In this document: positions 16,467 to 26,200 of the stretch, in pieces | Numbering within the stretch: the stretch's first letter is position 1 | Layout: every line of letters begins with the position of its first letter | Assembly (NCBI RefSeq): GCF_037479095.1 | Contig: NZ_JBBGZW010000001.1 | Span: 186,001-250,000, forward strand | Reading direction: 5' to 3' | Source of the DNA: Pantoea nemavictus | GTDB taxonomy: Bacteria; Pseudomonadota; Gammaproteobacteria; Enterobacterales; Enterobacteriaceae | Length of the DNA stretch: 64,000 bases | Notes under the pieces: model-generated | What the model was told of the DNA's origin: nothing | The model's database searches: none | The model's input: only the letters and a program-made list of their open reading frames with translations | Made by a program: the position numbers and the translations under genes

Positions 16467-18553
16467 TACTTGCCTCCAATGGTGGCGGTCATGCGGATCT
16501 GACGGTTGTCGGTCAGTTCCATATTCGACAGCACGATCAGCTGCGGCAGATTGCGGCGCAGGAAGCGCGCCAGCAGCGCACGCAGCGGATGATTCACCAG
16601 CAACACCGGCGGCGCGCCCGCCATCTCTTGCTGCTGCAGCGCACCTTGCGCCTGCACCAGTAAGCGATCGGCCAGACCCGGCTCGAGTCCACCGCCGCCC
16701 TGCAATGCCTGCAGCAGCAGACGCTCCAGCGTGGCATCGAGGCCAATCACCTGCACTTCGCCGTTACCCGGGAACCATTGCTGGGTGATGGCACGTCCCA
16801 GCGCCACGCGGACCACGCTGGTCAACTCTTGAGGATCGTTCTGCACTGGCGCATGTTCCGCCAGCGTCTCAATAATGGTGCGCATGTCGCGAATCGATAC
16901 GCGTTCGGTCAGCAGGTTTTGCAGCACTTTGTGCAGTGTGGTCAGGGTGATGACGCCCGGCACCAGATCCTCGGTCAGCTTCGGCATCTCCTGGGTGACG
17001 CGATCCAACAGCTGCTGCGCTTCCTGACGACCAAACAGCTCGCTGGCGTATTGGCCAATCAGATGATTAAGGTGGGTTGCTACCACAGTGCTGGCTTCAA
17101 CCACGGTAAAGCCCTGAATCTGCGCCTGCTCTTTCAATGCGCTATCGATCCAGATCGCCGCCAGACCAAAGGCCGGATCGACGGTCGGCTCACCCGGCAA
17201 CGAACCGGCGGCGGTGCCTGGATTGATCGCCATCCAGCGGCCCGGATAGGCATCACCGCTGCCAATCTCCACCCCTTTCATCAGGATGCGATAACGCGCG
17301 GGCGGTAGCTCCATGTTGTCACGGATATGCACCACCGGCGGCAGGAAACCGACCTCCTGCGCCACCTTCTTACGAATACTGCGGATGCGGCCCAGCAGTT
17401 CGCCGTTTTGCAGGTGATCGACCATCGGAATCAGACGATAGCCCACTTCCATCCCCAGCGAATCTTCCAGCTGCACATCGGTCCATGACGCCTCCACGGT
17501 GGCTGGCGTCTCCTGAGGTTTCACCAAACCTGAGGATTCTGCGGGTTTCTTCGGCTGCATTTCACGACCGCGCAGCCACCAAGCCAGGCCCAACAGCGCA
17601 GCGGTGAACAGCAGGAACACCAGGTTCGGCATGCCCGGCACCAGACCGAGCAAACCAATCACGCCGCCGCTCAACATCAGCACACGCGGATTTTTAAACA
17701 GCTGGGTCACCATCTGCTCGCCGACATCCTGATCGGTGCCCACGCGCGTCACGATGACACCTGCCGCGGTGGAAATCACCAGCGCGGGGATCTGCGCTAC
17801 CAGGCCGTCACCGATGGTTAACAGCGTGTAGGTTTCACCGGCGTGACCGAGATCCATACCGTGCTGCACCACGCCGACCAGCAGGCCGCCGATGATGTTA
17901 ATCACCATGATCAGGATGCCGGCGATGGCATCACCGCGCACGAACTTACTCGCACCGTCCATCGAGCCGTAGAAATCGGCTTCCTGCGTCACTTCGGTAC
18001 GGCGTTGTTTGGCTTCTTGTTCACCAATCAAACCGGCATTGAGGTCGGCATCGATCGCCATCTGCTTACCTGGCATACCATCCAGCACGAAACGCGCGCC
18101 GACTTCGGCGATACGTCCAGCACCTTTGGTGATGACCATGAAGTTGATGATAACGAGGATGATGAACACCACGATACCGATAGCGAAGTTGCCGCCGACG
18201 AGGAAGTGACCAAAGGCTTCCACCACGCGTCCGGCGGCATCGGCGCCGGTGTGACCTTCCAGCAGGATGATACGCGTGGAAGCGACGTTCAGTGCCAGAC
18301 GCAGCAGCGTCGAGAACAGTAGAATGGTCGGGAATGCGGCGAACTCCAGCGTGCGCTGGGTAAACATCGCCACCAGCAGCACCATGATCGACAGCGCAAT
18401 GTTAAAGGTGAACAGCAGGTCAAGAATGAATGCGGGTAACGGCAGCACCATCATCGACAGGATCAACATGATCAGTACCGGCCCCGCCAGCACCTGCCAT
18501 TGCGTGTCTTTAAAGTTGCCCGGTAAACGCAGCTTCTCGGCTAAATTAGCCAT
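16466..18553 (-). CDS. flhA: Flagellar export gate protein FlhA
   Basis: FlhA forms the nonameric ring of the flagellar type III export gate in the inner membrane. The 695-residue product has about eight N-terminal helices (LLFTFNIALSIMVLLVAMF and following), the FHIPEP-family segment RIAEVGARFVLDGMPGKQMAID, and a large cytoplasmic domain from about residue 330 that receives substrates and chaperones. I placed the start at the ATG at 18553 because the E. coli protein begins with the equivalent SNLA sequence; seven further in-frame codons extend upstream into flhB. It overlaps flhB by eight bases and flhE by one. Confidence 0.97.
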   Translation of the reverse strand: MANLAEKLRLPGNFKDTQWQVLAGPVLIMLILSMMVLPLPAFILDLLFTFNIALSIMVLLVAMFTQRTLEFAAFPTILLFSTLLRLALNVASTRIILLEGHTGADAAGRVVEAFGHFLVGGNFAIGIVVFIILVIINFMVITKGAGRIAEVGARFVLDGMPGKQMAIDADLNAGLIGEQEAKQRRTEVTQEADFYGSMDGASKFVRGDAIAGILIMVINIIGGLLVGVVQHGMDLGHAGETYTLLTIGDGLVAQIPALVISTAAGVIVTRVGTDQDVGEQMVTQLFKNPRVLMLSGGVIGLLGLVPGMPNLVFLLFTAALLGLAWWLRGREMQPKKPAESSGLVKPQETPATVEASWTDVQLEDSLGMEVGYRLIPMVDHLQNGELLGRIRSIRKKVAQEVGFLPPVVHIRDNMELPPARYRILMKGVEIGSGDAYPGRWMAINPGTAAGSLPGEPTVDPAFGLAAIWIDSALKEQAQIQGFTVVEASTVVATHLNHLIGQYASELFGRQEAQQLLDRVTQEMPKLTEDLVPGVITLTTLHKVLQNLLTERVSIRDMRTIIETLAEHAPVQNDPQELTSVVRVALGRAITQQWFPGNGEVQVIGLDATLERLLLQALQGGGGLEPGLADRLLVQAQGALQQQEMAGAPPVLLVNHPLRALLARFLRRNLPQLIVLSNMELTDNRQIRMTATIGGK

Positions 18554-19697
18554 CGTTTCTGTTCTCTCCTGCAAAGTCCATGTCTGCCGGAACCGGCAGG
18601 TTTTTTGGTTTGTTTGGAATCAGGCCGCCTTCACGCTTCCAGCGTCGTAGCTGCCAAACCCAGGCCAGCACTTCTGCCACCGCGCCATACAGCGCGCCGG
18701 GAATAAACTGGCCTATTTCCGTGTGTCGATACAGCGCACGCGCCAGCGGCGGCGCTTCCAGAATCGGGATGCGGTGCTCTTTGGCTAATTCACGAATTTT
18801 CAGTGCGATATCACCCGCGCCTTTCGCTACCACTTTTGGCGCGTTCATCTTGCCTTCCTGATATTTTAGCGCCACCGAGTAGTGCGTCGGGTTAGTGACG
18901 ATGACATCCGCTGTGGGCACATCGGCCATCATGCGGCGACGTGCGGCGGCCCGCATCGCCTGACGAATACGCCCTTTGACGTGCGGATCGCCCTCGTTTT
19001 GCTTGTGTTCGTCGCGGATTTCCTGACGCGTCATCTTCAGTTTTTTGAAGTAGCTGTAGAGCTGCCAGAACACGTCAAAACCGACCATCGGGAACAATCC
19101 CAGCATGATCAGCCCGCAGCAGGCGGCCATCAGCGTTAGACCGTGGTGCAGCGCGTTGACCGGCGATTCGCTCATCAGGCGCAGCATCTCTTCCCAATGG
19201 CTCCAGATGTACCAACCGGCGACCACGCCAACCAGTACCGCTTTCATGATCGACTTCACCAACTCGGCCGCGGTTTGTCCGGAGAACATGCGGCCGATGC
19301 CGGTTAACGGATTGAGCTTCTTGAGATCGAACTTGATGGATTTACCGCTGAAGTTGAGACCACCCAACGCCATCGGTCCGGCAAGGGCCACCACCACTAA
19401 ACCGCCCATCAGCGGCAGCAGCGCAATCACCGCTTGTTTAATCAGGCTGCCGATGTGGCCAATAATCACCTTGTCATCGCTTACCATGCCGTGATCAAAA
19501 CGAAAACCGGTGGCCACCATGCTCGCCAGGCGCTCCGCCATGCTGTTACCGCCGACCCACAAAATCAGTAGCCCAATCAACAGCATCATCACTGAAGTCA
19601 GCTCGCGCGAACGCGGAATCTGCCCCTCCTCACGCGCTTTTTCAAGTCGGTGGGGTGTGGGCGATTCTGTTTTGTCCTCGTTACTCTCTTCAGCCAC
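18546..19697 (-). CDS. flhB: Flagellar export switch protein FlhB
   Basis: FlhB is the export-gate component that switches substrate class from rod/hook to filament proteins. The 383-residue product has the N-terminal DKTESPTPHRLEKAREEGQIPRS-type segment, four membrane helices, and the autocleavage site NPTH near residue 270 in VTNPTHYSVALKY. The start is a GTG at 19697 with GAGGT five bases upstream; the frame stays open 14 codons further but homology does not. The usual partner cheZ is absent upstream; cobA of the nitrate operon lies there instead, 87 bases away, with no clear terminator between. A CTGAGC/GCTCAG dyad at 19722-19750 is the only structure in that gap. Confidence 0.96.
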   Translation of the reverse strand: MAEESNEDKTESPTPHRLEKAREEGQIPRSRELTSVMMLLIGLLILWVGGNSMAERLASMVATGFRFDHGMVSDDKVIIGHIGSLIKQAVIALLPLMGGLVVVALAGPMALGGLNFSGKSIKFDLKKLNPLTGIGRMFSGQTAAELVKSIMKAVLVGVVAGWYIWSHWEEMLRLMSESPVNALHHGLTLMAACCGLIMLGLFPMVGFDVFWQLYSYFKKLKMTRQEIRDEHKQNEGDPHVKGRIRQAMRAAARRRMMADVPTADVIVTNPTHYSVALKYQEGKMNAPKVVAKGAGDIALKIRELAKEHRIPILEAPPLARALYRHTEIGQFIPGALYGAVAEVLAWVWQLRRWKREGGLIPNKPKNLPVPADMDFAGENRNDG

Positions 19698-19784
19698 AAC
19701 GCACCTCAGCTGGCAGGAATTCTGAGCATAGAATGCCAAAACCCGCTCAGGCTAAAGCGCGGATTAAAGGGGAGAAATGTGAGT

Positions 19785-20618
19785 TTATTTAGCCATAAGT
19801 GAAATTGCGCTCTGCTGCGCGTGAGTTTGCAGGGTGGCGGGCGGGCGATAGAAGCGCACTACGTCGCCCACCAGCAACAGCGCAGGTGAACGCGCTTGTT
19901 CGCGTAGCACCGTCTGCGGTAGCTCGGCAAGCGTGGTGATGAGCACGCGCTGATCGGCCCGTGTGCCATTCTCAATGATTGCCACCGGCGTCTGCGCGCT
20001 GCGCCCGTGCGCCTGAAGTTGTGCGCTGATGCTGGCACTCCACTTCAGCCCCATGTAAAACACCAGCGTCTGATTTTCTGCGGCCAAACTGGCATCCGCC
20101 AGCTGCGGTTCGCCGCTTTTACCGTGACCGGTAATCAACCGCAGCGACTGCGCACAATCACGATGCGTTAAGGGAATGCCGCTACTCGCCGCACATCCCG
20201 CTGCCGCAGTGATGCCAGGCACTATCTGGCAACCTATCCCGGCTTGTTGCAGGCACAGCATCTCTTCGCCGCCGCGTCCAAAGATAAAGGGATCACCGCC
20301 TTTTAGTCGCACCACTTGCCGACCGCTTCGGGCTAAATCCACCAGCAGTTGATTAATCTGCTCCTGCTTTAAGCCGTGGCTACCGGGCTGTTTACCCACA
20401 TCAATCGCCAGCGTGCTCGCCGGCACTTCCGCCATGATCGCCTCACTCACTAAGCGGTCATACACCACCGCATCAGCGTGCTTGATCAATCGCCAGGCTT
20501 TAAGCGTCAGTAGCTCGACGTCTCCCGGTCCGGCACCGACCAACCAGACGCAGCCTTGCGGTTGCTCACTGCCTGAGGGATTAAACAACTGTTCAAGGGA
20601 TTCACTGGCTTGCGTCAT
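19785..20618 (-). CDS. cobA: Uroporphyrinogen-III C-methyltransferase
   Basis: This SAM-dependent enzyme methylates uroporphyrinogen III twice to give precorrin-2, the precursor of siroheme needed by the nitrite reductase encoded upstream. The 277-residue product has the family motifs VWLVGAGPGDVELLTLKA near residue 24, VVYDRLVS near 51, VRLKGGDPFIFGRGGEE near 98, VPGITAAAGCAA near 130 and PLTHRD. The CysG dehydrogenase/chelatase half is absent, so siroheme completion relies on another gene. It is the last gene of the nas operon, 11 bases after nasA. About 20 residues before the core resemble no known domain. Confidence 0.95.
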   Translation of the reverse strand: MTQASESLEQLFNPSGSEQPQGCVWLVGAGPGDVELLTLKAWRLIKHADAVVYDRLVSEAIMAEVPASTLAIDVGKQPGSHGLKQEQINQLLVDLARSGRQVVRLKGGDPFIFGRGGEEMLCLQQAGIGCQIVPGITAAAGCAASSGIPLTHRDCAQSLRLITGHGKSGEPQLADASLAAENQTLVFYMGLKWSASISAQLQAHGRSAQTPVAIIENGTRADQRVLITTLAELPQTVLREQARSPALLLVGDVVRFYRPPATLQTHAQQSAISLMAK

Positions 20619-20629
20619 GGTGTTTTCCG

Positions 20630-23233
20630 TTACTGCGCCACGCGCAGGGATGAGATCAGTTGTTTCAGCTCCGGAAGGCAGGAGCCACAGTTAGTGCCGC
20701 ACTTCAGCGCCGCCCCGAGCGCTGCCGGAGAGTCGCAGCCCTGTGCGATTGCCTGGCGGATCGCCACTTCCCCCACGCCAAAGCAGCTACAGAGTGTGCG
20801 CCCTTGGCGAGTGCCCTGAGCGGGCCGTCCACCCAAAAGCGCATGCCGCTGCTGCGGCGAATCCGGCGCATGGCTGAAGGCCTGCGCGACAAATTGATGG
20901 TCGATCTCCGGCAACCACGGCGCGACATAGAATGCGCACGCCAGCTCGCCTTCACGCCAGCCCAGCATATGCAGCTGCTGCCCCGCCTGCGCCTGCTGCC
21001 ATTGCAGCTGTGACAAACCCGGCAGCTGCATCAGCCATTCGCCGGCATTTGTGCAGCCCGCCAGGACATAGCGCTGCACCGCGGACTGCGGCGCACGCGA
21101 CCAATAGAGCAGCTGCGGCGGCGTGATGATGTGCGGCAGCCAGAGCCAACCTTGCCATTGAGGACGTAGCGGCTGTAAACGCACCGCGGTCTGTTTTAAT
21201 GCCGGTTGACCCGAATCAGGGCAGCAGCTGGCCGCCACTAATCCGTCGACATTAGCCTGGCCGCTGAACTGTCGAGTCCAGTGCATCGGCACAAAGAGCT
21301 GCCCGCGCCTGAGTCCGTTATCGATGGTCACGCGCCCACTCCACCACCCTAGCGCCGACTGCACGCGCGTGACGTCGCCATGACTCAAACCGTGTGCCGC
21401 CGCATCGAGTGGATGCAGGGCCACAAACGGCTCATCGAAATGCTGCATCAGACGCGGCACATTGCCGGTACGCGTCATGGTGTGCCACTGATCGCGGATG
21501 CGACCGGTGTTCATCAACAACGGATAGTGCTGATTGGTGAGGTTTTTGACGGGCATTGCCGGTGGCAGTAGACGTGCTTTACCGTCGGCATGAAAAAAGT
21601 GGCGCTCGGCAAACAGTCGCGCAGTGCCGCTGGGGGCATTGCCATTGATTGGCCACTGCACTGGCTCAAGTTGGTCATACTGCTCGCGCGTAATTGGCGC
21701 TAATGCACTGATATCAAATGCGCGCGTACCCTGATTCTCAAAGCCCGAAAGCGCGGCGTGTTCGGCAAAAATCTCGCTCGGATGCTGCCAGGCAAACGCC
21801 GCAGCAAAACCGAGGCGCTGCGCCACCTGTGCCAGCAGCCACCAATCAGCCTTTGCTTCGCCTGCAGGCGCGCTAAAACTGCGCTGACGAGAAATACGCC
21901 GTTCGGAGTTGGTCACCGTGCCATTTTTCTCACCCCACGCCTGGGCCGGTAACAGCACGTCGGCAAACCGCGCGGTATCGCTTTGTGCACTGACTTCCGA
22001 TACCACCACCAACTCGCAGTTCGCCAGCGCCTGGGCCACGCGATTGCCTTCCGGCATAGAAACCGCCGGATTGGTGCCCATAATCCACACGGCTTTCACG
22101 TCACCCCGTTCAATGGCGTTAAACAGATTTAGCGCCGTCAGTCCGGGCTGGCGCGCAATGCGTTCGCTACCCCAGAAACGCGCTAGCCTATCAACCTCTT
22201 GCGCACTAAAACCCATATGCGCCGCCAGCTGATTGGCTAAACCGCCCACTTCACGTCCGCCCATGGCGTTCGGCTGTCCGGTCAGCGAAAACGGGCCGCA
22301 GCCGGCACGGCCGATCTTGCCGGTGAGCAGATGGGCATTGAGGATGGCGTTATTGTTATCGCTACCGGTTTGCGATTGATTGATGCCCATGCACCACAAC
22401 GTCAGCACCCGCGACTGCGCATTAAACTGCTGCCAAAAAGCGAGGATGTCGCGCTCGTTCAGCTGGCAAGCCTGTGCTACCGCCACCACATCCCACGCTT
22501 CACAGGCGGCTAAGGTGCTTTCCACATTCGTCAGATGCGGCAACATGCTGGCATCCACGCCGTCATGATGTACCAGCCAGTTCAGCAGACCGGCAAACAG
22601 TGCACTATCCGACCCCGGCTGCAGCGCCAAATGCAGGTCGGCAATGTCACAACTGGCGGTGCGACGTGGATCGATCACGATCAGCTGCATCTCCGGGCGA
22701 TTGGCTTTAGCCTGCACCAGGCGCTGCCACGCCACCGGATGCGCCCACGCTGCGTTAGATCCCACCAGTACCACCAGATCTGCCTGTTCGAAATCGTCAT
22801 AGCAGCACGGCACGGCGTCGGCGCCAAAGGCACGCTTGTAACCGATTACCGCTGAGGCCATACATAAACGCGAATTGGTATCGATATTGGCTGCACCAAT
22901 AAAGCCCTTCATCAGCTTATTGGCGGTGTAATAATCCTCTGTTAACAGCTGCCCCGAGCCGTAAAAGGCCACCGCCTGCGGGCCATGCCGATCGATAATG
23001 CGACGAAATTCGCTTGCCACATGATCCAGCGCAGCATCCATGCTGACACGCTGACCGTTAATCTGCGGCCACAGCAAACGCCCCTCGTGCGTCAGTGTGT
23101 CGCCTAACGTCGAACCTTTCACACACAGCCGACCCAAATTAGCCGGATGCTGGCGATCGCCACTGACCGGCGCATCCAACGCGTTCACCTCCACGCCGCA
23201 GCCTACGCCGCAGTACGGACAGGTGGTTTTCAT
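20630..23233 (-). CDS. nasA: Assimilatory nitrate reductase catalytic subunit
   Basis: NasA reduces nitrate to nitrite in the cytoplasm using a molybdopterin guanine dinucleotide cofactor. The 867-residue product starts with the 4Fe-4S motif CPYCGVGCGV and continues with molybdopterin domains (YGSGQLLTEDYYTANKLMKG, NTNSRLCMASAVIGYK, WIMGTNPAVSMPEG). It ends with a BFD-like 2Fe-2S domain at about 815 to 860 (CSCFGVGE, CGTNCGSC). This C-terminal domain is typical of Klebsiella-type NasA. The start at 23233 overlaps the stop of the preceding gene as ATGA. An earlier in-frame start would add 14 residues inside that gene and was not chosen. Confidence 0.95.
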   Translation of the reverse strand: MKTTCPYCGVGCGVEVNALDAPVSGDRQHPANLGRLCVKGSTLGDTLTHEGRLLWPQINGQRVSMDAALDHVASEFRRIIDRHGPQAVAFYGSGQLLTEDYYTANKLMKGFIGAANIDTNSRLCMASAVIGYKRAFGADAVPCCYDDFEQADLVVLVGSNAAWAHPVAWQRLVQAKANRPEMQLIVIDPRRTASCDIADLHLALQPGSDSALFAGLLNWLVHHDGVDASMLPHLTNVESTLAACEAWDVVAVAQACQLNERDILAFWQQFNAQSRVLTLWCMGINQSQTGSDNNNAILNAHLLTGKIGRAGCGPFSLTGQPNAMGGREVGGLANQLAAHMGFSAQEVDRLARFWGSERIARQPGLTALNLFNAIERGDVKAVWIMGTNPAVSMPEGNRVAQALANCELVVVSEVSAQSDTARFADVLLPAQAWGEKNGTVTNSERRISRQRSFSAPAGEAKADWWLLAQVAQRLGFAAAFAWQHPSEIFAEHAALSGFENQGTRAFDISALAPITREQYDQLEPVQWPINGNAPSGTARLFAERHFFHADGKARLLPPAMPVKNLTNQHYPLLMNTGRIRDQWHTMTRTGNVPRLMQHFDEPFVALHPLDAAAHGLSHGDVTRVQSALGWWSGRVTIDNGLRRGQLFVPMHWTRQFSGQANVDGLVAASCCPDSGQPALKQTAVRLQPLRPQWQGWLWLPHIITPPQLLYWSRAPQSAVQRYVLAGCTNAGEWLMQLPGLSQLQWQQAQAGQQLHMLGWREGELACAFYVAPWLPEIDHQFVAQAFSHAPDSPQQRHALLGGRPAQGTRQGRTLCSCFGVGEVAIRQAIAQGCDSPAALGAALKCGTNCGSCLPELKQLISSLRVAQ

Positions 23234-26200
23234 GATGCCGCCGCCAGCGTGAGAATCGGCTGATGACCGAGCCACACTTTGCCGCCCTCCACGCGCACCG
23301 GCCAGCAGCGCAGCTGATGCTCAGCGTTATCGAGACTTTGCCCGTCGCGTAGCCGCACACGCTGTTTATAGAGCGGTGAAATCACCACTGGCTCACCCGC
23401 TACATCGCCGAGAATACCGCGTGAAAGCACGCTGGCTGAGGTGCCGGGTTCAATATCTTCCAGCGCATAAATTGCGTCGCCGAAGCGGAACAAGGCCACG
23501 CGCTGACCGCCGAGGCGTGCGCCAATCCCGGCAGAAGGTGGAATGGCATCGGCATCACAAATTGCGCTCCAGGGTTCAGCGGGCAAGGTGGTGGCGGGGA
23601 TGATCTCCAGCGCCGCAGGCTGACGCTGGCCGCGTACCTGCACATAGTTGAGGGTTTCGTCAGGCTGCTGGCTGTTGATGGTGGCGGTAAACAGCGCACG
23701 ACGCGAAGGATCCTGCAGCGTGCTGTGCCATTCGCACTGATAACGATCCACCACCTGCTGCATCTCCTGTTCCAGCAGCGCGGCAATGCCGAGTGAATCA
23801 TCGATCACCACCTGACGCAGATAAGCCAGCCCGCCTTCCATGTTATCCATCCACACGCTGGTGCGTTGCAGACGATCGGCGGTACGCACGTAGAACATCA
23901 GAATGCGATCGACATAGCGCAGTAAGGTTTCATCATCGAGATCGCTGGCGAACAGATCGGCATGGCGCGGCTTCATGCCGCCGTTACCGCAGACATAAAG
24001 GTTCCAGCCCTTATCGGTGGCAATCACGCCAATGTCTTTGCTTTGCGCTTCAGCACACTCACGCGTGCAGCCAGAGACCGCCATTTTAATTTTGTGGGGT
24101 GCGCGCAGCCCTTTGTAGCGATTCTCCAGCGCAATGGCGAAGGCGGTGGAGTCCTGCACGCCATAACGACACCAGGTGGATCCAACGCAGGATTTTACCG
24201 TGCGCAGCGATTTGCCGTAGGCGTGACCGGTTTCGAAGCCCGCCGCAATCAGCCGCTCCCAGATATCCGGCAGCTGATCGAGGCGCGCACCGAACAGGTC
24301 GATGCGCTGACCGCCGGTGATTTTGGTGTAGAGATCGTAGCGAGCTGCCACTTCGCCAATTGCCATCAACCCCTGCGGCGTGATCTCACCGGCCGGCACG
24401 CGCGGTACCACCGAATAGGTGCCGTCTTTCTGAATATTGGCAAAGTAGCGATCGTTGGTGTCCTGCAGCGGCAGATGTTGCGGTTTAAGCAGATAGTCAT
24501 TCCAGCACGACGCCAGCAGCGAACCCACCAGCGGCTTGCACACTTCACAGCCGTAACCGCGTCCGTGGAGCTGTAACAGCTGTTCAAAGCGGGTGATGTT
24601 ACCAACGCGAATCAAGTGATACAGCTCCTGGCGTGACCAGGCAAAGTGCTCACAGATATCCTTCTTCACTTCCACGCCCTGACTGGCGAGCTGGAACTCC
24701 ATCACCTGTTTGACCAATGCCGTACAGCCGCCGCAGCCAGTGGCGGCTTTCGTGCAGCTTTTTATCGCCGCCATATCGCCACAGCCGCTCTGCACCGCGC
24801 TGCAAATGTCCGCCTTGCTGACGTTATGGCATGAACAGATTTGTGCGCTAGCGAGCAATGCCGCCACGCCAGGCGCTTTCGCTGGCGCGCCAGCCAGCTG
24901 TGGCAGAATCAGGCTTTCGGGCGCTTCCGGTAGCGGTAGCTGATTGAGCATCATCTGCAGCAGGCTCGCATAATCACTGCTGTCGCCCACCAGCACGCCG
25001 CCAAGCAGGGTTTTACCCTCTTTGCACACCACCAGTTTTTTGTAAATGCCTTTGGGATTGTCGATCCACTGATAGCTTTGGCTGTCGGCGGTGCGGCCAT
25101 GTGCATCGCCAAACGACGCCACTTCTACGCCGAGCAGCTTGAGCTTGGTGCTCATATCGGCGCCTCTGAATGCCAGTTGTTCCTGTGCCAGCTGCGCCGC
25201 CAGCACGCGCGCCATTTGATAGCCCGGGGCAACCAGACCAAAAATCTGTCCTTGCCACAGTGCGCACTCGCCAATTGCGTACACCTCTGCGGCGCTGGTG
25301 GCACAAGCGTCATCGATCATGATGCCGCCACGTTCGCCCAACTGGATGCCTGCCGCCCGTGCTAGCGCATCACGCGGACGGATACCGGCGGAAAACACCA
25401 GCAGATCGGTTTCGAGCAGGCTGCCGTCGGCAAAGCGCAGCTGCAAGCTACCCTCGGGTAAACGCACGATCGCTTCTGTTTGCTTGCTGGTGTGCACCTG
25501 CACGCCGAGCGCACTGATCTTGCCGCGCAGCATCTGCGCCCCCCCCTCATCCAACTGGACCGCCATCAGACGTGGCGCGAACTCCACCACATGCGTCTCC
25601 AGCCCCAGCTGCTTCAGCGCATTGGCGGCCTCCAGACCGAGCAGCCCGCCGCCGATCACCACGCCGCGCGTAGCTTGTTTGGCACAATCGGCAATGGCGT
25701 CCAGATCGGCCAATGTGCGATAAACAAAGCAATTCGCATCATCGTGGCCAGGCACCGGCGGTACAAACGGTACCGAGCCGGTTGCCAGCACCAGCTTATC
25801 CCATGCCAGTTCCGCGCCGCTGGCATCACGTAGGCTGCGCTTATCGGTATCAATCGCCACCACTTCACAGCCGCAGCGCAGTTCGATGCCGTATTGCTGA
25901 AAGAAGTTATTACTCACCAGCGACAGGTCTTCGGCGCTTTTGCCATTGAAGTAGTCGGTAAGATGCACACGATCGTAAGCCATCTGTGGCTCATCGCCGT
26001 AGACCACAATGTGATAGTGCTGATGCAGTTCGCGACTGACCAGCTGCTCGAGAAAATGGTGGCTGACCATGCCGTGACCAATCACGGCGAGAAGAGGTTT
26101 GCTCATCATCGGGCTTCCTGCAGCGCTCGGCTGCGTTGTGTTGTCGTCAAGACCGAACAGCGCGTTGATTCCCACGCGGGCGGCCTGTTGAAGGGGCAGC

